Shown here in pieces: positions 1 through 9,200 of a DNA stretch of 37,909 nucleotides; within the stretch, counting starts at the first letter, position 1, and the number at the start of each line of letters is the position of its first letter. The translations under genes and the position numbers were made by a program. Origin of the DNA: Pseudomonadota bacterium (lineage in GTDB: Bacteria > Planctomycetota > UBA8108 > UBA1146); contig JAFMMO010000009.1 of assembly GCA_017859655.1 (NCBI GenBank), positions 1-37,909 on the forward strand, written 5' to 3'. The notes under the pieces were generated by a model. It saw nothing but the letters and a program-made list of their open reading frames with translations, ran no database searches and was not told the DNA's origin.

Positions 1-357
1 AGCTCATGATCAAGTTCGGTGACCGGATTCCTGTTTGACCCCATGGTCAGTTACACAGAAATCAGGACAGTCCTGGACCACTCGGAACAGAGCGACCTTG
101 CTCCCGTACATGTCAGCCATTGCGATAGCCCGAGCGTGTTGTTCCTTGAGAACTGTGATCCAGGCGTCTTTCTCCTCTTGGGAAGGACGCTGCAGCGACT
201 GACCTGCCCCCCTCAACCCGGTCCAGAGACCATGATAGGCTCTGGCTGGATGTGCGGATGTGCCCCGGGATGTGCCCGGGGTGTGCCGGATGTGCCGGGA
301 CCAGCCTGCGCTGGAAGGGTTGTCGGGCATGCCCTCGGAAGCACCTGAGAGAGAGCC
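1..357. other. Edge region without a confident gene
   Basis: This stretch lies downstream of the FISUMP/dockerin gene, whose stop is at 358-360. The first 180 bases have about 53 percent GC by hand count, clearly below the rest of the window. A minus-strand frame stays open from an ATG at 330 to a TGA at 10 (106 codons). Its C-terminal half has a balanced, protein-like composition, but its N-terminal half is translated from a low-complexity repeat and its start lacks a clear ribosome binding site. I do not recognise the product, so no coding call is made. Confidence 0.4.
247..301. repeat. Imperfect short tandem repeat (GGATGTGCC-like)
   Basis: About five imperfect copies of a roughly 10-12 base unit centred on GGATGTGCC follow each other here, with variants such as GGGTGTGCC. 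The copies differ in the number of C and G residues between the core words. No coding gene is called over it, and the function is unknown. Confidence 0.5.
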
Positions 358-1377
358 CTACTCCATGATCAGTCGGAGCCCCGTGCCGAGCAGGATCGAT
401 TGGTCGGCGAACAGGAACGATCCCTCCGATGGGAGGAGATTGACGGTCGTCCTCGTTTGCATCGTGGGCTGGACATCCGCCGTGCACCATACGCAGATCG
501 CGCCGGCCCCGGTCGCGGTGCCCAAGTTCGTGGTGTAACCCCCGGCGAGTGCGTTGAAACCGTAGAGGTCGAGTCCGTTGGCACCGCCGCTCCAGCCGCT
601 CGTCGAGCGGAGCACGGTCGCCTCTGCTCCTGGATGCCCGTCCCCGGCGAGAAAACTCTCGAGCTCGGCGAAGTCGGCTACGGTCGGGATTCGCCAACCG
701 GGAGGAGCGAGCTGACCGGACGCGATGGCTGCCTCGTTGTAGGCCGCTCCGAAGAAGTCGAAGGGAAGGGGTGAGTCGTACAGATCGTTGAGGTCCGAAG
801 TGTCCAGCCAACGGTAGAGCGGTACGTTTCCGACTCCTCCTTCGTTCCAGTTCCCACCCGGGACGAATTCGGCGATGGGCGTGCCGTCGTTGAACTTCGT
901 GGTCTTCAGGTTCTGGACGGTCCAAGTTTGTTGGCCGAGGACGATCGTCGTGTAGACATTCCCATCGGCGTCGACGACGGTCAAATCGGGCGAACAAGTC
1001 GAGACGTCGCAGGAGAGCGAGCCAGCCCCGGTCGGGTCGACTCCGCAGTCGGGGTAGGGTTGCGGCGGTGGGGATCCGCTCGAGAACAAGAACGCGAGGA
1101 GGGCGATCGAGTCCGCAATGTCGACCAGAGAGTCATCGTTCGAGTCGCACGCCGACTCACACGGCGCGATCTGGTTCGAGAACAGAAGGCCCAAGGTGTG
1201 GATCGCATCCCCGAGGTCGACGGTCTCATCGCCATTGCAGTCGCCCCGCGTGAAGTCCATCGCGTGTGCCGGGGGGACGAGGCTGCTCGGAAGAAGCGAG
1301 CCGAAGAGAAGCAACAGGCAGCCCGCCATGACGGGGCGGATCGCGAGATTCGCCGAAACCGTATTCTCTGAGCGCAT
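358..1377 (-). CDS. Secreted protein with dockerin-like repeats and a FISUMP domain
   Basis: Protein of 339 residues. Residues 1-39 form a signal peptide ending AHA. Residues about 44-100 hold two EF-hand-like loops of the dockerin type (GDCNGDETVDLGDAI and DSNDDSLVDIADSI), each followed by a hydrophobic LLF/FLF helix end, and then a Cys-containing linker. Residues about 133-338 match the Fibrobacter succinogenes major paralogous (FISUMP) domain: G-Q-x-W near 149-152, N-L-x-T, and the PPGWRIPT motif. The function of FISUMP is unknown; it occurs in secreted or surface proteins. The start is the ATG at 1377, preceded by GGAAAGGAG; the frame stays open further upstream but without a better start. 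The protein is probably exported and calcium-binding. The VOC gene lies 59 bases upstream on the same strand. Placing the dockerin-like pair N-terminal to the partner domain is less usual than at the C terminus. Confidence 0.85.
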   Translation of the reverse strand: MRSENTVSANLAIRPVMAGCLLLLFGSLLPSSLVPPAHAMDFTRGDCNGDETVDLGDAIHTLGLLFSNQIAPCESACDSNDDSLVDIADSIALLAFLFSSGSPPPQPYPDCGVDPTGAGSLSCDVSTCSPDLTVVDADGNVYTTIVLGQQTWTVQNLKTTKFNDGTPIAEFVPGGNWNEGGVGNVPLYRWLDTSDLNDLYDSPLPFDFFGAAYNEAAIASGQLAPPGWRIPTVADFAELESFLAGDGHPGAEATVLRSTSGWSGGANGLDLYGFNALAGGYTTNLGTATGAGAICVWCTADVQPTMQTRTTVNLLPSEGSFLFADQSILLGTGLRLIME

Positions 1378-1436
1378 TTCCCACTCCTTTCCTGGCTGGG
1401 CTCCCCTTCTTCTTCCTTCGGGCCGCTCGAGCCTCC

Positions 1437-1781
1437 TCACTTCTGCCAGAGCCCCTGCTGCGCCCCGCCGAGGAAGTAGATCGCGAAGGTCCCCTGCCCC
1501 GGGATCTCCAGGGGGGGATGCGCCACTTCCGCGCCAGACGCCACGGCTGTGGCGAGCGCCGCCTCGATGTCGTCGACGAGCCAGTAGGGCCGGACGACCG
1601 GCTTCTCCGACTCGTGCATCGGGGCACGGACTCCGACCCGCCCGCCCCCGGCGAGCTCCGCCACTCGGGCGTTCCCCAGGTCGGGGATCGGATCGGTGAA
1701 CGCGACTCCCTGCTCCGCGGCTCGCGCGGCGCAGACGGCATCCACCGCCTCGGTCACGATCTCGAGGTACTCGACTCTCAT
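1437..1781 (-). CDS. VOC-family (glyoxalase/bleomycin-resistance fold) protein
   Basis: A 114-residue protein with the size and pattern of a single-chain VOC protein: a short first beta-alpha half, then V-R-P-Y-W-L-V-D-D-I-E-A, a helix rich in Ala, and G-A-E-V-A-H-P-P-x-E-I-P-G-Q-G-T-F-A, which is the typical second half leading into the final strand. Members act as metal-dependent lyases, isomerases or dioxygenases, or as drug-binding proteins; the substrate cannot be read from the sequence. The start at 1781 has GAGGAGAGGAGGAG immediately upstream, so the longer upstream frame is rejected. A TACGCT box about 38 bases upstream may be its -10 element. Confidence 0.8.
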   Translation of the reverse strand: MRVEYLEIVTEAVDAVCAARAAEQGVAFTDPIPDLGNARVAELAGGGRVGVRAPMHESEKPVVRPYWLVDDIEAALATAVASGAEVAHPPLEIPGQGTFAIYFLGGAQQGLWQK

Positions 1782-1819
1782 CGGCTCCTCCTCTCCTCGA
1801 TCTAGTCCGGTTGTCGACA

Positions 1820-1827
1820 AGCGTAGC
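1820..1827 (-). promoter_or_regulatory. Putative -10 element (gcTACGCT)
   Basis: On the minus strand this reads GCTACGCT, ending 38 bases before the ATG of the VOC gene. It matches the gcTAnnCT pattern seen before several other starts in this window. No convincing -35 box is visible, so the call rests on the recurring pattern and position. Confidence 0.35.
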
Positions 1828-1894
1828 GAGAGGAAGAGGCGCCGGGAACCCCTCACTCGCCGCGGCTGGGGCGAAGGAGAACCGGGATGCAAAC

Positions 1895-1926
1895 GAGCCT
1901 CGCCCCCCCGGGGGGGGGCGAGGCTC
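1895..1926 (-). terminator. GC-rich hairpin terminator after the methyltransferase gene
   Basis: GAGCCTCGCCCCCCC (1895-1909) and GGGGGGGCGAGGCTC (1912-1926) are perfect reverse complements, giving a stem of up to 15 pairs with a minimal loop. It lies 40 bases past the stop of the minus-strand methyltransferase gene and is followed, in that direction, by CGTTTG. The lack of a long U run is common in GC-rich genomes. Confidence 0.7.
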
Positions 1927-1965
1927 AGCGCGCTCAGGGATTCTCGGATTCCGGTGAGGAGCTCC

Positions 1966-2958
1966 TTACAGCCCCCGGCGGTACACCCCGAAGATCCACG
2001 AGGTGCGGATGTTCTCGCCGTCGAACTGGCCGCGGCGGGCCAGCTCTTCGAGGGAGCGGTCCATGAACTCGGCGATGAGGGCGCGGCGCTCGGCGGTGTC
2101 CTGCACCGCGCCGGCGATGCCGGTGAGGCGCTCCACCTGAATGAAGTCGAGGGCGTCCTGCTTCGCCTTGTCGATGACGCGGAACTCGCGGTGCTCCTCC
2201 TGGAATCCCGCTTCCGCGAGGGCTTCGCCGAGGAAGGAGCAGGAGAAGGGGGCAGGGAAGACCTGATGCCCCTTCACCACGCGGGAGTGGGCGTCCGGGT
2301 CGCGCTCGGCGAGCTCGCCGAGGATCGCCTGGTAACGGGAGTCCTCGTGCAGGAGGTCGCGGGCGATGCGGTAGACGTCATGGAGGAGCGCGGCCCTCGA
2401 GTCGAGGCGACCGGGGTGGTCGACATCTCCCGTGTTGAAGATGAGAGCCCCGCCCGGACGGAGAAGGCTGTGGAGGTCCTGGAAGACCGCCGTGAGCTTC
2501 TTCGGCGGGAGGAGATGGATGGTGCTCGCGGAGACGATGAAGTCGAAGCGGGCCTCCCCGAAGGTGTCGTGAAGGGGACGCGGCTTCTTCAGATCGAGGA
2601 GGAAGAAGTGCGTCCCGGGGTGCTCGTGCAGAAGGGTATGGGCAGTGAAGAACCAGGAGGGCATCACATCCGTGAGGGCGAGCTCGATGTTCAGCTCCCG
2701 CGCCGCGCAGTCCTCGAGGAGGGGGAGGGCGGAGCCTCCGGTCCCGGTCGCGTAGTCGAGCCCGACCGCGCCCGCGTGAAGAAACGGTCGGGTGAGCTCG
2801 AGCAAATGCGCGACATTGTCGTGATGCCAGCCCCGCGGACGGGAGAGGTCTCCGTCGTGGAAGAGGACCTGATGGTACTCGCGGCCGTCCTCGACCGAGG
2901 CGAGGGGGAGATCAGCGGGCGGGACCCACTCCTGGGGCCAGGGGTTCGAGACGACCAT
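1966..2958 (-). CDS. Class I SAM-dependent methyltransferase
   Basis: A 330-residue protein. The Rossmann methyltransferase core starts around residue 64 with GLDYATGTGGSALPLL, where D68 and the G-x-G-x-x region form SAM-binding motif I. D97 in LALTDVMP is the likely acidic ribose contact. A motif IV-like segment (FDFIVSASTIHLL, near 143-155) and the L-R-P-G-G-A-L-I-F strand follow. The substrate is not identifiable, although the aromatic-rich N-terminal part and the long C-terminal helical part suggest a small-molecule or lipid acceptor. The start chosen is the ATG at 2958, with GGAAGGAA upstream; a GTG immediately before it is an alternative. A strong hairpin ends the transcript. Confidence 0.85.
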   Translation of the reverse strand: MVVSNPWPQEWVPPADLPLASVEDGREYHQVLFHDGDLSRPRGWHHDNVAHLLELTRPFLHAGAVGLDYATGTGGSALPLLEDCAARELNIELALTDVMPSWFFTAHTLLHEHPGTHFFLLDLKKPRPLHDTFGEARFDFIVSASTIHLLPPKKLTAVFQDLHSLLRPGGALIFNTGDVDHPGRLDSRAALLHDVYRIARDLLHEDSRYQAILGELAERDPDAHSRVVKGHQVFPAPFSCSFLGEALAEAGFQEEHREFRVIDKAKQDALDFIQVERLTGIAGAVQDTAERRALIAEFMDRSLEELARRGQFDGENIRTSWIFGVYRRGL

Positions 2959-3274
2959 CACGCGTTCCTTCCCGATGCGACAGGGCGGTGCAGAGTGGGC
3001 CCGCGAGCCGGGGATCCCGGGTCCCCACGAACGGACCGAACTCGCGCGATCGATCAGAAGCTGGACACTTCTTCGACCACCTCGATCCACCCGCGGGTCC
3101 CGGGAGAGCGCCGAAGCGCTCCCCCCGGCCGACGCGGAGCCACGTACTCCCTCGTTTTCGGCAAGGAGCGGGCCTGAAAATGAGGGGATGGCCGAGATCG
3201 GCCGAAGGAGGGCTCCGAGGGTCGACCCCGCCCGCCCGGAGCCGGGTCCCCTCCCGCTCCGGGCCCTTCCCCGC

Positions 3275-3280
3275 TACCCT
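3275..3280 (+). promoter_or_regulatory. Putative -10 element of a leaderless gene (gcTACCCT)
   Basis: TACCCT ends six bases before the ATG at 3287. A transcript starting the usual 6-7 bases after a -10 box would begin at the start codon itself. No ribosome binding site precedes this ATG, which fits a leaderless message. Confidence 0.35.
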
Positions 3281-3286
3281 GCCCCC

Positions 3287-3613
3287 ATGAGCATCATCTG
3301 CCCCCACTGCGGTTCCCCCCTCCGGCGCGACGCGGTCGCCTGCCGGGAGTGCGGGAGCGACTTCGAGACCGGCTGGTCCGAGGACATCAACTACCACTCG
3401 ATCGAGCTCCCCGAGGATGAGGAGGAGCGCGTCGATCGTGGAGGGCAGAAGACGATCGCCATCATCTGCGTGGTCCTCCTCCTCGCCAGCAGCGGGGTGA
3501 CCTTCGCGCTCGGGATCCGCAATCTGGCCCTCCTCCTCGTGGTCCTCGGGCTCCTGCTGCCGATCGTCTTCGGGAAGCACCCGGGGGGCCCCAACGACCC
3601 CGGGCTGCGCTGA
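3287..3613 (+). CDS. Small zinc-ribbon membrane protein of unknown function
   Basis: A 108-residue protein. It begins with a zinc ribbon, C5-P-H-C8 and C19-R-E-C22, followed by an acidic linker (LPEDEEERVD near 41-50). Two hydrophobic segments follow, about 56-75 and 80-96, probably a membrane hairpin, and then a short hydrophilic tail. This zinc_ribbon plus two-helix layout is common among unstudied bacterial membrane proteins; no function can be assigned. There is no ribosome binding site: the bases before the ATG are all C/T/A, and a TACCCT box ends six bases upstream. The divergent neighbour is the methyltransferase gene. Confidence 0.75.
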   Translation: MSIICPHCGSPLRRDAVACRECGSDFETGWSEDINYHSIELPEDEEERVDRGGQKTIAIICVVLLLASSGVTFALGIRNLALLLVVLGLLLPIVFGKHPGGPNDPGLR

Positions 3614-3680
3614 CCCTCCCGGCCCGCCTCGCGATTCCCCGAGTTCGACGAACCCCGGACTCTCCTCGCCCCGGTTCCGT

Positions 3681-3689
3681 TGCTATACT
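3681..3689 (+). promoter_or_regulatory. Extended -10 promoter (TGcTATACT)
   Basis: TGCTATACT carries an extended TGn and a five-of-six match to TATAAT. It is 72 bases upstream of the carboxyspermidine dehydrogenase start and is the best sigma70-type element seen in the window. There is no clear -35 box, as expected for extended -10 promoters. Confidence 0.5.
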
Positions 3690-3761
3690 TCCGCCTCGCT
3701 GGACTCCCGAGCCCCCTCGGCGGGGGCGGGGCCGGCGGTTCCCGCGGTGGAGGAAGACCCC

Positions 3762-4967
3762 ATGGCGAAGGTCCTCATCATCGGCGCCGGCGGCGTCGGC
3801 AATGTCGTCGTTCACAAGTGCGCGGCTCTCCCCGAGGTCTTCGGGGAGATCGTGCTCGCGTCCCGCACCCACGCGAAGTGCCAGGAGATCGCCGCCGCGG
3901 TCGAGCGACGCACCGGGCGCACCATCGAGACCGCGCAGGTCGATGCGGACGATGTGCCGCAGATGGTCGCGCTGATCCGAGCCGTGCAGCCGGACCTCGT
4001 CATCAACGTCGCCCTCCCCTACCAGGACCTGCCGATCATGGACGCCTGCCTCGAGACCGGGGTCGACTACCTCGACACCGCGAACTACGAGCCGATCGAC
4101 GAGGCGAAGTTCGAGTACCACTGGCAGTGGGCCTACCGCGAGCGCTACCGTGAGGCGGGGATCACCGCGCTCCTCGGGAGCGGCTTCGACCCCGGCGTGA
4201 CCAACGTCTTCTGCGCGTGGGCGGCGAAGCACCACTTCGACACCATCGACACCATCGACATCGTCGACTGCAACGGCGGCGACCACGGCAAGGCGTTCGC
4301 CACGAACTTCAACCCCGAGATCAACATCCGCGAGGTGACCCAGCGCGGGAAGTACTGGGAGGGGGAGTGGCGGGAGATCGACCCGATGTCGGTCAGCCGG
4401 GACTTCGACTTCCCGGGGGTCGGGACGCGCCGCATGTACCTCCTCTACCACGAGGAGCTCGAGTCCCTCGTCGAGAACCTCGCCCACAAGGGGCTGAAGC
4501 GGATCCGCTTCTGGATGACCTTCGGCGAGGAGTACATCACCCACCTGCGGGTGCTGCAGAACGTCGGTATGACGCGGATCGACCCGGTCGAGTTCGAGGG
4601 AACCTCCATCGTCCCGATCCAGTTCCTCAAGGCGCTCCTCCCCGACCCGGGCTCCCTCGGCGAGGGATACGAGGGGAAGACCTCCATCGGCTGCGTCATC
4701 GCCGGCACCAAGGACGGCCAGCCGGTGCGGAAGTTCATCCACAACATCTGCGACCACGCCGAGACCTTCCGCGAGGTCGGCGCCCAGGCGGTGAGCTACA
4801 CCACCGGGGTCCCCACCATGATCGGGGCGAAGATGCTCCTCACGAAGGAGTGGACCGGACCTGGGGTGTTCAACATGGAGGAGTTCGATCCGGACCCGTT
4901 CATGGAGGATCTGAACCGCTACGGGCTCCCCTGGCATGTCGTCGACTGCGACCAGCCGATCGACTGA
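3762..4967 (+). CDS. Carboxynorspermidine/carboxyspermidine dehydrogenase (saccharopine dehydrogenase family)
   Basis: A 401-residue cytoplasmic oxidoreductase. The N-terminal dinucleotide fold shows V-L-I-I-G-A-G-G-V-G-N-V at residues 4-15. The saccharopine dehydrogenase-family features LVINVALPYQDLPIMDACL, VDYLDTANYE and GSGFDPGVTNVFCAW follow. Enzymes of this type condense L-aspartate beta-semialdehyde with a diamine (diaminopropane or putrescine) and reduce the imine with NADPH, giving carboxynorspermidine or carboxyspermidine. The identity is strengthened by the next gene, the matching decarboxylase, which overlaps or nearly abuts it. The start at 3762 has GGAGGA 8-13 bases upstream; an in-frame GTG at 3747 lies on top of that site and is less likely. 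Diamine specificity is not decided by the sequence. Confidence 0.9.
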   Translation: MAKVLIIGAGGVGNVVVHKCAALPEVFGEIVLASRTHAKCQEIAAAVERRTGRTIETAQVDADDVPQMVALIRAVQPDLVINVALPYQDLPIMDACLETGVDYLDTANYEPIDEAKFEYHWQWAYRERYREAGITALLGSGFDPGVTNVFCAWAAKHHFDTIDTIDIVDCNGGDHGKAFATNFNPEINIREVTQRGKYWEGEWREIDPMSVSRDFDFPGVGTRRMYLLYHEELESLVENLAHKGLKRIRFWMTFGEEYITHLRVLQNVGMTRIDPVEFEGTSIVPIQFLKALLPDPGSLGEGYEGKTSIGCVIAGTKDGQPVRKFIHNICDHAETFREVGAQAVSYTTGVPTMIGAKMLLTKEWTGPGVFNMEEFDPDPFMEDLNRYGLPWHVVDCDQPID

Positions 4968-6171
4968 TCCGTTGAGCGCCCCGACCGACCTGCCGATCGA
5001 GATCGCCATTCCCGGGGCGCTGCTCCGGGACCTGCCGAGCCCGTGCTTCGTCATCGACGAGGCCCGGATCGAGGAGAACTGCCGCGCCCTCGCCCGGGTC
5101 CGCCGGGAGAGCGGGGCCGAGGTCCTCCTCGCCCTCAAGGGGTTCGCCAACTGGGCGCTCTTCCCGACGATCGCCCGCCACCTCGACGGGTGCACCTGCA
5201 GCGGTCTGCACGAGGCGCTCCTGTCGCGCGAGGAGTTCGGGGGGAGGACTTGCGTCTACTCCCCCGCCTACACCGACGCGGATCTGGAGCGGATCCTCCC
5301 CATCGCCGATGACGTGATCTTCAACTCCCTTGGGCAATGGGAGCGCTTCGCCAGGCACTGGCAAGACGGGCGCCCCGGCCCCAGCCGCGGCCTGCGGATC
5401 AATCCGGAGCACCGGGAGGTCGCGGTCGAGCTCTACGACCCCTGCGCGGCCGGCTCACGGCTCGGGGTGACGGCAGATCAGCTCGGGGAGGCTCTCCCCC
5501 CCGGCTGCGATGGACTGCACTTCCACACCCTCTGTCAGCTCGGGGCGGATGCCCTGGCGCGCACTCTCGCCGCGGTCGAGAGCCGCTTCGCGACCGTCCT
5601 CCGCGATCCCGGCCTCCGCTGGGTGAACTTCGGCGGCGGCCATCACATCACGCGACCGGGGTACGACATCGACCTCCTGATCGGGCTGATCCGCGACTTC
5701 CGGGAGCGACATGGCGTCTCGGTGATCCTCGAGCCGGGCGAGGCGGTCGCCCTGAACGCGGGGGTCCTCGTGGCGACGGTCCTCGATGTCGTCTCCAGCG
5801 GGGGGATCCGGACCGCGATCCTCGACGCCAGCGCCACCGCCCACATGCCGGACGTCCTCGAGATGCCCTACCGCCCCGTGATCGAGGGGGGCTTCGACCC
5901 CGGAGAGCGCTCGCACACCTACCGCCTCGGCGGACCGACCTGTCTGGCGGGGGACGTCCTCGGGGATTGGAGCTTCGACGAGCCGCTCGAGCCCGGCCGC
6001 CGCCTGGTCCTCGGCGACATGGCCCACTACACGATGGTGAAGACGACCACCTTCAACGGGGTCCCTCATCCATCGATCGCCGTGAGACTCGCGAGTCCGG
6101 CGGATGGATCCGCAAGGAACCAGGTGGTCCGCACCTTCGGCTACGAGGACTACCGCAACCGCCTCGGCTGA
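4936..6171 (+). CDS. nspC: Carboxynorspermidine/carboxyspermidine decarboxylase
   Basis: A 411-residue, fold III, PLP-dependent decarboxylase that removes the carboxyl group from carboxy(nor)spermidine to give (nor)spermidine. K68 in LLALKGFANW is the Schiff-base lysine. The FHTLCQLGAD segment, FGGGHHITRPGYD, the phosphate-binding LEPGEAVALNAG and GPTCLAGDVLGDW are hallmarks that separate this subfamily from ornithine and diaminopimelate decarboxylases. The start is uncertain. The ATG at 4936 lies inside the dehydrogenase gene (32-base overlap) without a visible ribosome binding site; an in-frame TTG at 4972, after the upstream stop, is the alternative. Either way the two genes are probably translationally coupled. 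The 399-411 residue length suits the family. Confidence 0.92.
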   Translation: MSSTATSRSTDPLSAPTDLPIEIAIPGALLRDLPSPCFVIDEARIEENCRALARVRRESGAEVLLALKGFANWALFPTIARHLDGCTCSGLHEALLSREEFGGRTCVYSPAYTDADLERILPIADDVIFNSLGQWERFARHWQDGRPGPSRGLRINPEHREVAVELYDPCAAGSRLGVTADQLGEALPPGCDGLHFHTLCQLGADALARTLAAVESRFATVLRDPGLRWVNFGGGHHITRPGYDIDLLIGLIRDFRERHGVSVILEPGEAVALNAGVLVATVLDVVSSGGIRTAILDASATAHMPDVLEMPYRPVIEGGFDPGERSHTYRLGGPTCLAGDVLGDWSFDEPLEPGRRLVLGDMAHYTMVKTTTFNGVPHPSIAVRLASPADGSARNQVVRTFGYEDYRNRLG

Positions 6172-6246
6172 ACCGCCCCGCGAACCCCCGCATCTCCTCC
6201 ACGCCGACGCGGAATCGACGGAATCCGGAGACGGGAAGGAACGCTC

Positions 6247-9200
6247 ATGAGCCGACGTGCCTTCGTCCTGATCCTCGGGGCGCTCATCGCCCTGCTGGTC
6301 TTCCTCGACGGTGACTCGACGCGGCGGGGGGGGACCCCGTCGCCTCCTCCCGGGGAGTCCGGGGACCGGACGTCGTCGGCATCGAAGCTCTCCGACGAAT
6401 CGGTCACTTCCCCAAGAACGATCCGGGGCCGGGTGCTGCTTCCGGACGGGAGCGCGGCCCCCCGGTCCACGGTGCGACTGCTCTCGGTCGACTGGCCCTC
6501 CCGACTCCCTCTCACCGGGGCACTCTCCGCCGAGCTTGTCCGGAAGGACGGCGGCTCGGGGAGCGACGACACTCTCGCAGCGGATCTGACCGACAGCTGG
6601 CGCCCGGTCGCCGAAGTCTCCACTGATGAGGATGGTCGCTTCCGCTTCGAGGCGGTGGCCACGGGCACATGGCTGGTCTGCGCGGCCACACCCGACTCGA
6701 TCTGGTCGACGGACGGCGCGCTGATCCCATTCAGCGGGGACGGCGATCTCTCCGTGACCACGACCCTGTCGCTCCGACCGCCGCACGAGCTCCAGCTCCT
6801 CGTGACGCAGGACGGACTCCCCGCCGAGGGGGTGCGCATCTCCCTGCTGGGCCTCCTCGACGAGGGCCCGCTCTCCCCCGCCACCCTGTGGGAGCGCATC
6901 CTCAACCCGTCCCCCCCGGAGCTGCGGACGGACGGCCGCGGCTTCGCCGAGGCTCGCCGGCTCCCCCCGCTCGACTTCCGGGTCCGGGCGGAGTCCGCGG
7001 AGGCGAGGCCCGTCGAGAACACCTACTCGGTGTGGGAGCCCGGGGTGAACTGCGAGAGGAGCGAGAGCGGTGAGCTCATTCGGATCCCCACCCGCCCGAT
7101 GCGGATCCGCCTGATCGGCGGGATCACGGTGGAGGGCGTGGTCCGCGACGCGGCGGGCTCCCCCATCGAAGCGGCCAGGGTGGAGCTCTTCCGAGAGCCG
7201 GGGCTCTCTCGCGAGCCGCCGGCGGGAGCCCCCCCGATGGATCTCATCACGACCGATGCCGAGGGTCGCTACCGATTCGAGCGGGTCCAGCCGGGGGTCT
7301 GCACGATCCGGGTGAACGCGGAGGGTTTCGCGCCCCAGAGCCGCAGCGACCTCTACACCGAGGCGATCGTCGGGACCTCGGTCGACTTCGAACTCGTCCC
7401 CGCCACGATCCTGCGAGGAGTGGTCCGGGATGAGAAGGGAGCCCCGCTGGCCGATGTCCGCATCCAGAGCCTGCGAGAGCTCGGAAACTTCGTCCATTCC
7501 GATCGGGAGGGCCGCTTCGAGATCCGGGCGAAGGATGACCGGGGCGAGCTCACCTATGTCCTCAAGGCCTGCTACTCATCCCCCGGCTGGCATTTCCTGC
7601 GCGCCGATCAATTCAATGAGATCACTCTGCAGACGCTCGATGCGTTCCGAGGCAGAGTTCTGGATCCGGAAGGTCAGCCGATCGAGGGCGCCGTCATCGA
7701 GGCCACCCGCGGGGGGAAACGCAGCGGCTCCTTCGATCCGAACAGCGGTGCGATCCTGAGCAGCGGGCCGGACGATGTCTTCGAGCCGAAGCCGATCCGC
7801 ACCGACGCGTCCGGGGTGTTCACCGGTTGCCCCACCGGCGCGGGGCCGACCGTGGATGTCCTTCAGATCCACGCCGTCGGGTACGAGCACCTCCTGATCC
7901 CCGTCGGGGAAGGCCGCAACGGCGACTTCGGAGATCTCGTGCTGCAACGGCTCTCCACCCTGGAGGGGACCGTCTTCGACCCCGCGGGAGCTCCCCGGTC
8001 CGGGGCGAAGGTGCGCGTCGAGGGCGGAGGCTGGAACATCGAAACCAACACCGGAGAGAGCGGGCGGTATCGCCTGCCGATTCCGCGGGCGGGAGAGGCC
8101 TTCTCGGCGCGAGCGGACCATCCTCGATTCCGCCCCAGCGAGAAGACACCGCTGCCGGTGACCCGCAGCGGAGACTCCCTGAGCCTGGACCTGTTTCTGA
8201 GTCCCGGAGCGGGGGTGGAGTTCCGGATTCTCCTCGATGGCGTGCCCCCTCCTCCATCCTCCGTCGAGCTCGCGACCCGGTCCGAGGCCTCTCTCCTCGG
8301 CGCCGGCACCATCGGGATCAGCGATGACGAGGGAGTGGTTCGCCTCGAGGGCCTGCTCCCGGGGACCTACCGATACTTGCTGGAGTGCCCCGGGGCGGGA
8401 TCACGGCGGGGAGAGGTCACGCTGGTGACGGGGGAGGTCCTCGTCGTCCCCACGAACCTGACCACCACCGAGACTCTTCAGATCGTGGTCACCGATCCGG
8501 CGGGACGCGTCCCGGAGGGGACCACCGTGGTCGTCAACTCCGCCGGATACCAGCTCGAAGGCACGCAGGAGAGTGACGGCTCCTTCAGCGTGGTGGGACA
8601 CTCCCCCGGGGCGGTGCTGGTGAAAGCCACCGCCCCCGGGCACACCCGGGCGAAGACCGGCTGGATCGACCCGCAGGGGGAGCCGATTCGCATCCTCCTG
8701 GAGCGGTCGACGGAGCTGACGATCCAGATCATCGATGCTCTCGACGGTCGGCCCCTGCCGGAGGCGAGCGTGTGGGACTTCAAGACTCGGGAGTTCCAGA
8801 GCGTCGACGTGAACGGGACCGCCCTCATCCGTCATCTCCCGCCGGGGGAGCACCGATTCGCGATTGGACTGCAGAACTACCAGCTCCAGTTCCCCGTCGT
8901 CTCCATCGGGGCGTTCCCCGAGCTCCTCACGGTCTCTCTCGATCGGGGCCGGGAGATCGAAGTGGAGGTCGTCGACCCGCGGGGGAACCCGCTCGGCGGC
9001 GTCGAGCTTCGCCTCGATCCGGGGAGGGTCAAGGGTGAGGGGGCGGGCTCCTGGCGCTGGGAGACCGACGACTCCGGGCGCGCTCGGATCGGAGGGCTGA
9101 CCTTCGGCGACCACTTCCTCGTGGCGACGAGGGAGAATCACCGCTCCCGCCGGGTCGATTTCCAGCTCCGCGACGGTGGAGGGGCTCTCACCGTCTCCGT

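Noticed and set aside
5455-7497. 680-codon minus-strand open frame across nspC and the repeat protein
   Set aside because: It crosses two well-supported plus-strand genes, is Arg/Gly/Asp-rich and has no motif; typical of high-GC antisense frames.
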